NCBI GenBank assembly: GCA_015099395.1
Contig: AP024096.1
Location: 5,270,001-5,334,000 of the forward strand
From: Ktedonobacteria bacterium brp13
GTDB lineage: Bacteria > Chloroflexota > Ktedonobacteria > Ktedonobacterales > Ktedonobacteraceae
Direction: 5' to 3'
DNA: 64,000 bases
Part shown: in pieces, positions 16,470 through 24,043 of the stretch
How positions within the stretch are numbered: position 1 is the first letter of the stretch
How the letters are laid out: every line of letters begins with the position of its first letter
Notes under the pieces: generated by a model
Seen by the model: only the letters and a program-made list of their open reading frames with translations
Told to the model about the DNA's origin: nothing
Databases searched by the model: none
Translations under genes and position numbers: made by a program

Positions 16470-18104
16470 CTACTTTAATGTCGCGAGTTGCTTGTTGTAA
16501 GCAGCACTATGCGCGTTCAGACACGCAACAAGCGCTGGCAAGAGTCGTGAGGCGATCGGCGTCCCCCAACCAGTCGCCGCATCCCAACCAACACCAGCAC
16601 GATAACCATTCAACACAATCAAGTGATGTTTTTTAGCAAACAAAGGGACAGTATTGTTTCCACTGGTAATATCATGAAACAGGCGCTGATAGTGCACGGA
16701 TCTGCCCAGAGCATAGAGCGCAGGATTGATAAGGCCCAGGCGTCGACCGCGCAATTGAACGCCGAGCGTCGCTAACGCGGCCCACTGCGGCGTCCCTGCG
16801 CTCGTCCCACCATTGACATACGCAGCATCCGCACCCCCCACACCATCGCTCCAGATGATCACGATACCAGCATTTAGCGCGGCATTATAGGCGACATCGG
16901 GTACCCCACGTGACGCTCCATGCGGGCCTGACTGATCCTGATAATAAGGGCGTTGCTTTAACTTGCTATAGCCACCACCAGAACCAGCATGCACACCAGC
17001 ATCGTTCCATGCCGTCTCATGATAGTAAACACCCGTGACAGGATCGGCATCCAATGCGGTACCACCAACACCAGTGATGAGAGGATCATTCGCTGGTGCT
17101 GAGACAACGCGTATGACACGAGCACTATCACATGTGTACTCTGAGGCACCATCATCACCCGAGGCACTGAAGAGCGTCATTCCTTCCTCGGTCGCCTTAT
17201 AGAAGAGGGCATGCCAGAGGGGAGCTTTTGCAGGATTCAGACAGTTCTCATTCTCACCAAAGCTCATTGAAAGCGTATCCCCAAGGTTCTGCTTCACCGC
17301 AAAGCTCAATGCACGCAAAAGATTATCGTCACTCCCTGTCTTCGCGAGGACCAGCTGGATCGTCGCGGAGGGAGCTATCGCGTGTGCCCACTCGACATCC
17401 AGCGTTGTCTCTCCCGACCAGTTCGCTTGATCACTATTCTGACCATCAAAAGGAGGAACGCCATCTGGCTTATAGACGTTGAGAGTAGCAGCGGGCAGAT
17501 GGAAGTAGTGATCGAAGAGCGTAAGATCGTGATTGAGATGCGGAGCATCAAAAGCATCGATAATCACAACCGAGCTTCCCTGTCCCGTAATACCTTTATC
17601 TATCAACGGCTGTATACTGTAGGCAACCCGCATCTGTGCCGGACCATAACAATGGATCGGACTGCCCACCGACTGACAGTGCAACGCTCTATGTAAGTCA
17701 CGACCACTATAAAGCGAGAGGGAAGCGGTCCGCGCGAAAGCATCAGGACTATTATAGGCCATGACGTGCTGAGAGCCTGTAATAGCGCCAGCCAATGAGA
17801 GGCTACCGATCAGAGAGAGTAATAAAAAACATATCAAAGCAGGTGAGAGAGAATATCTACGCCATATACGAATAAAGGAATAGAGAGATCTTTTCGAGAG
17901 CGACAAACATAAACATAAGTATAAAGAGATCACAGCCCCTCCTAACCACATCACAACAATAGATCCGCATAACAAGCCAATTATAGCATAAAAAGAAATA
18001 CTGGTAGCTATGTAGGGACGCAGGGTGGTAGAACCACTGCATTTTGAAACGACCTTCACATTGCAATTTTCAATACCAAAAAGAAGAAATAACAATATCT
18101 CCAA
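16470..18104 (-). CDS. S53 family serine-carboxyl peptidase (sedolisin/kumamolisin type), membrane-anchored, no visible prodomain
   Basis: An acid-active endopeptidase of the Ser-Glu-Asp type. Visible active-site residues: Glu232 and Asp236 in SGETTLDVEWAHA, the oxyanion Asp317 in SASGDDGA, and nucleophile Ser435 in NGGTSAGTPQW. The C-terminal calcium site, HDITSGNN with GVGWDAATGWG, is intact. Before the catalytic domain lie two hydrophobic segments (about residues 37-68 and 87-109), the second a possible signal peptide or anchor. The usual propeptide of about 180 residues is absent. The start is uncertain: TTG 18104 is the longest, ATG 17951 the next, and neither has a strong ribosome site. 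Family members work outside the cell at low pH. Confidence 0.88.
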   Translation of the reverse strand: MEILLFLLFGIENCNVKVVSKCSGSTTLRPYIATSISFYAIIGLLCGSIVVMWLGGAVISLYLCLCLSLSKRSLYSFIRIWRRYSLSPALICFLLLSLIGSLSLAGAITGSQHVMAYNSPDAFARTASLSLYSGRDLHRALHCQSVGSPIHCYGPAQMRVAYSIQPLIDKGITGQGSSVVIIDAFDAPHLNHDLTLFDHYFHLPAATLNVYKPDGVPPFDGQNSDQANWSGETTLDVEWAHAIAPSATIQLVLAKTGSDDNLLRALSFAVKQNLGDTLSMSFGENENCLNPAKAPLWHALFYKATEEGMTLFSASGDDGASEYTCDSARVIRVVSAPANDPLITGVGGTALDADPVTGVYYHETAWNDAGVHAGSGGGYSKLKQRPYYQDQSGPHGASRGVPDVAYNAALNAGIVIIWSDGVGGADAAYVNGGTSAGTPQWAALATLGVQLRGRRLGLINPALYALGRSVHYQRLFHDITSGNNTVPLFAKKHHLIVLNGYRAGVGWDAATGWGTPIASRLLPALVACLNAHSAAYNKQLATLK

Positions 18105-18470
18105 TGTAGTAAAAGTCCACTATCTATTGTAAGATCGCTAAAACCCCTGCCTCCCTCTCTGAGGGAAGATGTCGCCTCAGCAACAGGAGGGTATAAATCC
18201 TCGAATCACGCTATTAAACCATCATTATACAGAAAGTATACCTTTAGCGTTTATATTCTGCAATCGATGATTACAGATAATTTCTAGCTTTCTACTCCCC
18301 CTGCCGCTATCACGGCTTTCCTCCCTCAAAGAGGCTCACCTGGATAGGTTTTTTGGCCTATCCAGGTGATCTTCATAGAAGAAAATACATAATAACACCA
18401 TTATTATGCATATCACATGGATTAAATATATATATCGCTATCATCTGTAATCTTGCCAAAAACTCGTCCC

Positions 18471-18515
18471 CCTCTCCGAGGGGGGAGATAGCTTTAGCTA
18501 TCGGGGGGAGCCATC
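18471..18515 (+). repeat. 45-base palindromic repeat unit, copy 1
   Basis: The unit begins GTCCCCCTC and ends CGGGGGGAG, and contains two hairpins: CCCCCTC-TCC-GAGGGGG and GATAGC-TTTA-GCTATC. The outer C-tract can pair with either G-tract, so two exclusive folds are possible. An inverted copy lies at 18658-18702 with two changes in the first loop. Confidence 0.75.
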
Positions 18516-18657
18516 CTCGCCTTCTGCTCTCGATGACTCTTCTACGCCAACCATCTCCCGTTCGGACGTGGATTTCGTCATCAAGAATGGCAGACTAGGA
18601 AGGCAAGAGTGATAAAGAGCGTTTAATTCGAGATTATAACGTTATTCGAACATTTAC

Positions 18658-18702
18658 TCCCCCCGATAGCTAAAGCTATCTCCCCCCTCAAAGAGGGGGA
18701 CA
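18658..18702 (-). repeat. 45-base palindromic repeat unit, copy 2 (inverted)
   Basis: Read on the minus strand it equals copy 1 at 18471-18515 except that the first loop is TTT-type instead of TCC-type. Stems are conserved and only the loop differs, which suggests that structure is what is kept. Confidence 0.75.
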
Positions 18703-18946
18703 AGGGCTTAAGTGCACTATACAGGCAATAGTGAACGTTATTGGCAAGTGACATGACGCATCTGTCATGACGTCCTATCTATCTCCATTAGCCTGGAAGG
18801 CGGTTTCATGGCCTATTTCCAAAAAACCTACATCGGTGAGCCTCAAAGAGGGAGGCTTTAGCAACATTTCCCGTTTTGGCGAGCATTTGGTTATTCTTCG
18901 GAGCAAAGAGTTTTCCGACAATGACCGCGCGCGATGGAATAGCTGA

Positions 18947-19843
18947 TTACAGCTCAGGATAGTGAGAATGCTGAGCTTGCTGGCGTTGCTCTACCTGTGC
19001 CAGTGTCGGTATCCCACGAATACCTGGCTGCTCAATAGAGAAAGAAGCGGCACAATTGGCAAAGTCGACGGCCTGTACAGCATCACCATGGCGATAGAGA
19101 TAGGTCAGAAAAGCGGCAGCAAAGACATCACCAGCCCCCGTAGGATCAACCTCCTGCGCAGGATACGCAGGAAAACGGCGCGGCTTCCCATGCTCAAAAA
19201 GCGTTGCCCCATGGCGTCCATCGGTCGCCACCAATAAAGGGACAGACTGACTCCAGCGCAATAATAAAGCATCGGCGGCAACACGATTGTCAGCGGCAAA
19301 AGGTAGCAGATCATCATGGCTCAGGATCAACACATCAAGCGCGGAGAGTACCTCTTCAGCTTCCAACCAGAGCTTAGGCCAGACACGACCATCGGTATCC
19401 CAGCGCCGTAACCAGCCCTGTGGAGTCGCTGCCAGCAACTGTCCCGCCCGCCGGGGAAAGCGCGTAATCAACTCGGAGCGCAACTCCTGCGCCAGCGGAC
19501 CAAACAGGACCACACCAGCCGTCAACCACTCCGCTGGAATATCCTCCAGCGTCAGATCAGCACCACGTGCATAGAGGTACTGCGTACGAAAGCCTCCATG
19601 ATAATGGTTCGCAAACGTCGTACTCTGTCCAACAGGACGGACATGGAGGGCAACCTCTGGCAACTTCTGCGCCAGACGAGCAGCCACCTCAGCATCCGCA
19701 CACGTGACAATCCCCGCAGACAGCCCCAACTGATAAGCAGTTAAGGCAGCAAAGGTCACCGTCCCACCTAATGAAAAAGAGCCATCGGCCTGAACATCGC
19801 GTGCCACATGTCCAAGCGCCAGGAAATCAGGATATCGCTTCAT
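18947..19843 (-). CDS. PfkB-family sugar/nucleoside kinase
   Basis: A 298-residue ribokinase-fold enzyme that phosphorylates a sugar or nucleoside hydroxyl with ATP. The second PfkB signature, DPTGAGDVFAAAFLTYLY, holds the anion hole and catalytic Asp. LALGHVARDVQ and SLGGTVTFAALTAYQLGL are the substrate-binding opening. The N-terminus is short compared with ribokinase, lacking a clear lid insertion; some annotations would call this a PfkB-like carbohydrate kinase. The exact substrate cannot be told. It stands alone between the repeat block and the jag gene. Confidence 0.88.
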   Translation of the reverse strand: MKRYPDFLALGHVARDVQADGSFSLGGTVTFAALTAYQLGLSAGIVTCADAEVAARLAQKLPEVALHVRPVGQSTTFANHYHGGFRTQYLYARGADLTLEDIPAEWLTAGVVLFGPLAQELRSELITRFPRRAGQLLAATPQGWLRRWDTDGRVWPKLWLEAEEVLSALDVLILSHDDLLPFAADNRVAADALLLRWSQSVPLLVATDGRHGATLFEHGKPRRFPAYPAQEVDPTGAGDVFAAAFLTYLYRHGDAVQAVDFANCAASFSIEQPGIRGIPTLAQVEQRQQAQHSHYPEL

Positions 19844-19925
19844 TTAGTTTGCGAGAGAACGCAGATTCTCTCCTCCTGCACAGATTTTTGTGGATATAAG
19901 TATAATAGCATAGATACCAGCGTAT

Positions 19926-19956
19926 AAAAAATGACGACCCCCTATGAGGTCGTCAT
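19926..19956 (-). terminator. Rho-independent terminator after jag
   Basis: ATGACGACC (19931-19939) pairs with GGTCGTCAT (19948-19956). Read on the minus strand the stem is followed by TTTTTATACG, a classical T-run. It ends the rpmH-to-jag operon. Confidence 0.88.
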
Positions 19957-19988
19957 TCCGTCAAAACGTCTCGTCTCTCGTCTCTCGC

Positions 19989-20954
19989 CTAGCGACCAGC
20001 ACGTTTCAGAGAAATAACCACGCGGCGTTCCTCACCCTCACCGATACTCTCGGTACTAATATCTTTGCTATCAGCAAGAGCGATGTGCACGATACGGCGC
20101 TCATATGGTGGCATAGCCTCCAGCGCAATAGAGCGGCGATAGTTACGCACCTGTTGCGCCACGCGCATAGCCAGTGAGCGCAGGTTCTCTTCACGTCGTT
20201 CGCGATAGTTTTCTGCATCGACGATAATACGCATACGATGCCGGGTGCGATGGCTCACAATGAGATTGACCAGCAACTGCAAAGCCGCCAGAGTCTCCCC
20301 GCGACGACCGATCAAGAGGCCCAGATTCTCATTGATGCCACGAATATTTAAGGTCAGCGGATCAGTGGAGCGCACCTGCACAGTGGCATGAATATTCATA
20401 TACCGTAAAATATGTTGCAGGACATCGACAGTGATCTCGATATCCTCACGAGTAGGATGCTCAACATCCTGGATCTCAGCGTTCCCAGTAGCAGCCTCAG
20501 CAGCATAGTCAACCAGCGGCTGTAACGTCGACTCAGAAGAAGCAACAAACGGCACGGACTCATCTTCCTCTTCTTCTTCGTCATACTCACCATCCTCCTC
20601 TTCCTCACCCTCCTCTTCCTCCTCTTCACCTTCCTCTAGATATTCTTCCTCTTCCTCACCCTCGTCACTCTCTTCAGCATCGGAGAGAGGGATCTCCACA
20701 TCACCAGAGCCAAGAATAGCATCGGCCATCTCAGGCGTGATCACGGCGTCAGCAGCAGCAGCAGCAGCGCTACTACCCTTGTTAGAACGAGCTGTCACAC
20801 GTACACGAGCCTCTTTGCTACCAAGCCCAAATGTACCGCGACTGGCCTCTTGCAAAATAGCAATCTCAACCTCATCACGGCGTCTACCCAGACGAGCCAG
20901 AGCGTGTACGATCGCCTCTTCTACATTTTTGCCACTAGCCTCTATGCTTTCCAC
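19989..20954 (-). CDS. jag: Jag/KhpB RNA-binding protein with long acidic linker
   Basis: A 321-residue RNA-binding protein of the Jag/SpoIIIJ-associated family. The Jag_N domain opens it (ESIEASGKNVEEAIVHALA, then RGTFGLGSKEARVRV). A stretch of about 45 residues that is almost all Glu and Asp follows, near 90-140. The KH domain holds INENLGLLIGRRGETLAAL, and an R3H domain ends it (RNYRRSIALEAMPPYERRIVH, with R-x3-H in ERRIVHIAL). KhpB with KhpA controls translation and cell-division genes in Gram-positive bacteria. The acidic linker is far longer than usual. The start is GTG. It is last in the rpmH-rnpA-yidD-yidC-jag row. Confidence 0.93.
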   Translation of the reverse strand: MESIEASGKNVEEAIVHALARLGRRRDEVEIAILQEASRGTFGLGSKEARVRVTARSNKGSSAAAAAADAVITPEMADAILGSGDVEIPLSDAEESDEGEEEEEYLEEGEEEEEEGEEEEDGEYDEEEEEDESVPFVASSESTLQPLVDYAAEAATGNAEIQDVEHPTREDIEITVDVLQHILRYMNIHATVQVRSTDPLTLNIRGINENLGLLIGRRGETLAALQLLVNLIVSHRTRHRMRIIVDAENYRERREENLRSLAMRVAQQVRNYRRSIALEAMPPYERRIVHIALADSKDISTESIGEGEERRVVISLKRAGR

Positions 20955-20993
20955 TTTGTTTCCGTGCCTCTCTGTAATACTTATCTATGACTA

Positions 20994-21033
20994 AGATCAC
21001 CCTGCTAAGCACAAGCACCTAACAGGGTGATCT
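20994..21033 (-). terminator. Hairpin between yidC and jag
   Basis: AGATCACCCTG (20994-21004) pairs perfectly with CAGGGTGATCT (21023-21033) over an 18-base loop. No T-run follows, so it may only reduce read-through into jag or protect the yidC message. Confidence 0.5.
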
Positions 21034-21048
21034 ATGGTCGCGTTTCAA

Positions 21049-22167
21049 TTAGCGCCGGTTACGACGACGCGCTGACGCACTGCCACTACGTGGGCGACGA
21101 TTGTATTGTGAGCCACTAGACGTATCAGTCGAACTACCATTAGATAAACCGGTACCACCACCGCTACTGACACTAGCTGAAGCGGGACGGGCCTGTCCAC
21201 TAGCCACAGGAGATTTACTTGCCTGAGGCACCGTACCCAGCGAACCCTCTACAACGGAAGTCTTTGAGCGAGTTGGTGTCGAGTTCGAAACACTACTTGT
21301 GCTGTTCGGGGTCTTTGTCGTTTTTGCAGGAACACTAACAGGTGGTGGCTTCAGACCACCCAGACCGGTGACAAAGTACTGCTGCACCGCCTGGAAAATC
21401 GAAGAGACGGTCCAATAGAGAGCCAGGCCCGAAGCGATATTCCAACCAATGAACATCGTGAAGAAAGGCATAATATACATCATCATCTTCATCGACGATT
21501 GCGTAGCATCCATGGCCGACGGAGAGGCCGACTTACTGGAGCCAGGAACTGGTTTCGGCTGAAGGGCCTGTGTCATACGCAACGACAAGAAAGTCGCCAG
21601 ACCGGCCAGAACCGGCAATACATGGGTTGGGTCGGCAGTGCTCAGAGAGAAGATCCAATCAAAGTGTAGATGGAACAGCGGATTGACAACCTGCAACCAT
21701 GAAAGCCAGGTAAATTTAGGACTAGGAACCGCGGTAATAAGTGGACGCACGAAAGGATAGAGAAGCGATTGCAACGCCGGCAGGCTACTCGAACCCAGGC
21801 CCATACGCAAGGCAAAGTAAAGACAGTACAGGACAGGCAACTGGATAAACATCGGCAGACAACCCGCCATGGGGTTCACGCCATATTCTTTATACAGCGT
21901 CTGCATTGCCAATGCCTGACCCTGCTGGTCGTTTTTATATTTTTCTTTGATCTTCGCCATCTCAGGCTGTAACGCCTGAGTCGCCTTCGTTGACTTCAAC
22001 TGCTGCAAAGTCAGAGGGAAGAGTATCAATTTAATAATCAGTGTCAGTACCACAATGGCCAGGCCGAAATCACCGAACAGGTGATCCAGCACGATCAAAG
22101 CGTTTAAGATTGGATAAGTCAGAATGAGACTGAATAAGTTGCCTATTGGTCCAAGTGCTCCAAACAC
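21049..22167 (-). CDS. yidC: Membrane protein insertase YidC/Oxa1 family
   Basis: A 372-residue insertase that helps proteins enter the cytoplasmic membrane, alone or with SecYEG. The first membrane helix is followed by the core helix FGLAIVVLTLIIKLILFPLT, whose Lys/Arg forms the hydrophilic groove. The coiled-coil hairpin has EMAKIKEKYKND; then VNPMAGCLPMFIQLPVLYCLY and later helices (MMMYIMPFFTMFIGWNIASG, LALYWTVSSIFQAVQQYFV). It lacks the large periplasmic domain of Gram-negative YidC and has no lipobox. The Ser/Thr-rich tail ends in a basic ribosome-binding patch, SASARRRNRR. GTG start with AGGAG upstream. Confidence 0.96.
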   Translation of the reverse strand: MFGALGPIGNLFSLILTYPILNALIVLDHLFGDFGLAIVVLTLIIKLILFPLTLQQLKSTKATQALQPEMAKIKEKYKNDQQGQALAMQTLYKEYGVNPMAGCLPMFIQLPVLYCLYFALRMGLGSSSLPALQSLLYPFVRPLITAVPSPKFTWLSWLQVVNPLFHLHFDWIFSLSTADPTHVLPVLAGLATFLSLRMTQALQPKPVPGSSKSASPSAMDATQSSMKMMMYIMPFFTMFIGWNIASGLALYWTVSSIFQAVQQYFVTGLGGLKPPPVSVPAKTTKTPNSTSSVSNSTPTRSKTSVVEGSLGTVPQASKSPVASGQARPASASVSSGGGTGLSNGSSTDTSSGSQYNRRPRSGSASARRRNRR

Positions 22168-22191
22168 AAGTACACTCCTGCCTTCCTCGAT

Positions 22192-22419
22192 CTAGTGACC
22201 CAATTTCTGTGGGACTGGATCATACAGGTCTCCGTGGTAAAGAGGATGGCAGCGACCAATACGTTTCGCAGTAAGCCAACCGCCACGGAAAAAGCCAAAA
22301 CGTTGAATAGCCTCATATCCGTATTGGGAACATGAAGGGACAAAACGACACGACGAAGGCAGAACCACCGACAGCGTGCGTTGATAGATACGTATTAATA
22401 CGAGTGCAATATATTTCAC
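22192..22419 (-). CDS. yidD: Membrane protein insertion efficiency factor YidD
   Basis: A 75-residue protein with the characteristic YidD pattern: IRIYQRTLSVVLPSSCRFVP, then PSCSQYGYEAI and WLTAKRIGRCHPLYHGDLYDPVP. It is a peripheral membrane protein that assists YidC-dependent insertion, with three conserved cysteines visible. It starts at GTG 22419 and overlaps the rnpA stop by 4 bases (GTGA), so it is translationally coupled to rnpA. Confidence 0.95.
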   Translation of the reverse strand: MKYIALVLIRIYQRTLSVVLPSSCRFVPSCSQYGYEAIQRFGFFRGGWLTAKRIGRCHPLYHGDLYDPVPQKLGH

Positions 22420-22817
22420 GATTGAGAACCTCTGTGTCTGTCCAACTTCTCATTACTGTTTAATACGTAGTTCTTCGCAATGAGTTGCGCCCGACGTAAC
22501 AATGTATCGACATCTCGCTCTAACATTGGAAGATGAACACGTATAGTCGGATATTTCGCGCTGAACACGAGGTCCCAGCCCGGCGGTACTTGTGAAAGTA
22601 GAGGTCGAATAGCCTCAGAAAGTAATCGTTTGACATGGTTACGTTCAACGGCCAGTTTGGATACACGTTTACTCACTACAAAACCGACTCGAGTATTGTC
22701 CTGGTTATTTGGTGCCCATGCAAGTATAAGCAGCCGGGAAGCTGTACTGCGTCCCTGCTGCCTCACTCGCTGGAAATCACTATTCTTACGTAAGCGCAAC
22801 ACACGGTTGAGTGCCAC
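22416..22817 (-). CDS. rnpA: Ribonuclease P protein component
   Basis: A 133-residue basic protein subunit of RNase P, which trims 5' leaders from tRNA precursors with the RNA subunit (rnpB, not in this window). RLRKNSDFQRVRQQGRS is the usual N-terminus and the RNR-type signature is VERNHVKRLLSEAIR. GTG 22817 is 12 bases beyond the rpmH stop. The C-terminal tail is longer than in E. coli and ends before the yidD overlap. Confidence 0.95.
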   Translation of the reverse strand: MALNRVLRLRKNSDFQRVRQQGRSTASRLLILAWAPNNQDNTRVGFVVSKRVSKLAVERNHVKRLLSEAIRPLLSQVPPGWDLVFSAKYPTIRVHLPMLERDVDTLLRRAQLIAKNYVLNSNEKLDRHRGSQS

Positions 22818-22829
22818 TGTCGTTGTAAG

Positions 22830-22964
22830 CTAGACAGTTAAGCGCCAACGCCCTTTGGCGCGACGAGCTTTGAGTACACGACGTCCATTGCGCGTGGACA
22901 TCCGTTTAATAAAACCGTGTTCGCGTAAACGCGGAATGCGTTTGGGTTGCCAGGTTCGTTTCAT
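22830..22964 (-). CDS. rpmH: Ribosomal protein L34 (bL34)
   Basis: A 44-residue, very basic protein read directly from the reverse strand: MKRTWQPKRIPRLREHGF, then IKRMSTRNGRRVLKARRAKG and RWRLTV. This is the whole L34 family sequence, a component of the large ribosomal subunit. It is first in the rpmH-rnpA-yidD-yidC-jag operon and has AAAGG 5 bases before the ATG. The coding frame is too short for many gene finders. Confidence 0.97.
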   Translation of the reverse strand: MKRTWQPKRIPRLREHGFIKRMSTRNGRRVLKARRAKGRWRLTV

Positions 22965-23002
22965 AAGACCTTTCTTTAGCCTCCACTCAAGATATCCCGT
23001 AG

Positions 23003-23031
23003 ATTATAGCGAGTAATAAACATACTGTCAA
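23003..23031 (-). promoter_or_regulatory. Consensus sigma-A promoter of the rpmH operon
   Basis: On the minus strand TTGACA (23026-23031) and TATAAT (23003-23008) are both perfect and separated by exactly 17 bases. The leader to rpmH is about 35 bases. This is the strongest promoter in the window. Confidence 0.93.
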
Positions 23032-23090
23032 TTCCACGGCAACACATTTAATTGTGTCAGTGCTGCTAACCATTGCTCTAAACACAAGAT

Positions 23091-23119
23091 GGGAGGGCTC
23101 CATAAGAGTTGGCCCTCCC
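23091..23119 (-). terminator. Hairpin after the FHA gene
   Basis: GGGAGGGC (23091-23098) pairs with GCCCTCCC (23112-23119), between the FHA stop and the rpmH promoter. The same GGGAGGGC stem recurs at 46708-46740. Confidence 0.6.
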
Positions 23120-23189
23120 CTGGGTATCACCTATTTTTTGTAGTCTACAGGGCACATCTGTTGGACAAATGTACCTGCTGTATCTATTT

Positions 23190-23870
23190 TTACGGGGTTT
23201 TGAAACGTAGCAGGACGCGACCGAGACGCACTTCGTCATTATCATTCAATGGCGTTGGTGTCTTCGGAGACAGGCGCTGACGATTCAAGAAGGTGAAATT
23301 GGTACTATTATCGTCTTCAAGCAAGTATTGACCATTCTCGTTGAAGATGTGTGCATGCAGACGCGAGACACCACCCTCTTCGCCGCCATGTGGGGTCAGG
23401 TCAACGTCAGGATAGATGTTGCTGACGGCGTCCTCACGACCAATCGTAATATTGTCTTTACCACTCAGGTCGAATTCCTGGTTGTCCGCCTCTACGATCA
23501 GGCGAGCCTGGAGTCCGCTCGGCGCACCTACAGCGGTCGCTACCGACTGCTGAGTCTGGTCCGCTACGGCTGGTTGTAACTGATCGACGACTGGTGCCTG
23601 GCTGACAGCGGCTGGTGCTGGTGCACCAAGCAGGCTGACGCCACAATTAGAGCAGAAAGCCTCGCCGGCTGGATTCGTGGCACCACAGGATGGGCAAGCC
23701 TGGGCTGCGGCACCTGCCGCTGGCGGTGCCGCGACAGGTACTGAACCCTGCACTGGCTGGGCCTGGGCTGCGGCTGCATCAGGTGCAGCCCCACCCAGGG
23801 GCTCGCCGCATTCATCACAAAATGCGGACCCATCCGGGTTTTCATGTCCTAAAGAGCATTGTACCGACAT
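23190..23870 (-). CDS. FHA-domain protein with two zinc ribbons
   Basis: A 226-residue phosphopeptide reader. Two Cys4 zinc ribbons open it, MSVQCSLGHENPDGSAFCDE-CG near residues 5-24 and CPSC...FCSNCG near residues 61-80. A Gln/Ala/Pro-rich linker follows. The C-terminal FHA domain shows the invariant phosphothreonine site residues: ITIGRED (GR), then GVSRLHAHIF (SxxH) and DDNSTNFTFLNRQRL (N of the recognition loop). FHA domains bind pThr in kinase substrates. It is last of five co-directed genes with kinase, PP2C and vWA products, which suggests it reads marks made by the neighbouring kinase. ATG 23870 has GGAGGAAGG upstream. Confidence 0.9.
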   Translation of the reverse strand: MSVQCSLGHENPDGSAFCDECGEPLGGAAPDAAAAQAQPVQGSVPVAAPPAAGAAAQACPSCGATNPAGEAFCSNCGVSLLGAPAPAAVSQAPVVDQLQPAVADQTQQSVATAVGAPSGLQARLIVEADNQEFDLSGKDNITIGREDAVSNIYPDVDLTPHGGEEGGVSRLHAHIFNENGQYLLEDDNSTNFTFLNRQRLSPKTPTPLNDNDEVRLGRVLLRFKTP

Positions 23871-23969
23871 AACTATGTATCCTTCCTCCATATATTGTCA
23901 ATCTATTGTTTGCGTAATCTCTTACTTTACCACGTGCTGCTTATCGATTATTCATGATATCCGTCCGGG

Positions 23970-24043
23970 TTACTACTTATCCGAAAACCTGAGTGCAGAG
24001 CACTAGCGACGCCAGTCGCGTTGGGTTTCGGAATAAGATCTTA
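23970..24043 (-). repeat. Dispersed palindromic repeat, copy A
   Basis: A 74-base unit that, on the minus strand, nearly equals the unit at 51670-51742: TAAGATCTTATTCCGAAA, then CGCGACTGGCGTC and GCACTCAGGTTTTCGGATA. Its ends CCGAAAACC and GGGTTTCGG pair imperfectly. It sits between the vWA and FHA genes. Confidence 0.8.

Larger units (their letters stand above)
18320..18855. repeat. MITE-like element with inverted ends and nested inner inverted repeat
   Basis: The left end at 18320-18361 reads CCTCCCTC-AAA-GAGGCTCACC and then TAGGTTTTTTGG. The right end, read on the minus strand from 18855, gives CCTCCCTC-TTT-GAGGCTCACC and then TAGGTTTTTTGG a few bases on. The left end also has a perfect 13-bp stem, TCACCTGGATAGG (18336-18348) with its complement (18357-18369). 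No transposase lies inside. It could be a non-autonomous mobile element or a stack of REP-like units; no target-site duplication was established. Confidence 0.5.
18105..18946. other. Gene-free region of nested inverted repeats
   Basis: About 840 bases without a credible gene, filled with palindromic DNA. A pair of related ends in opposite orientation (18320-18361 and 18811-18855) encloses an inner pair of 45-base inverted copies. A further relative of the CCCTC-TxxGAGGG hairpin is at about 18150-18165. See the repeat entries. Confidence 0.7.
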
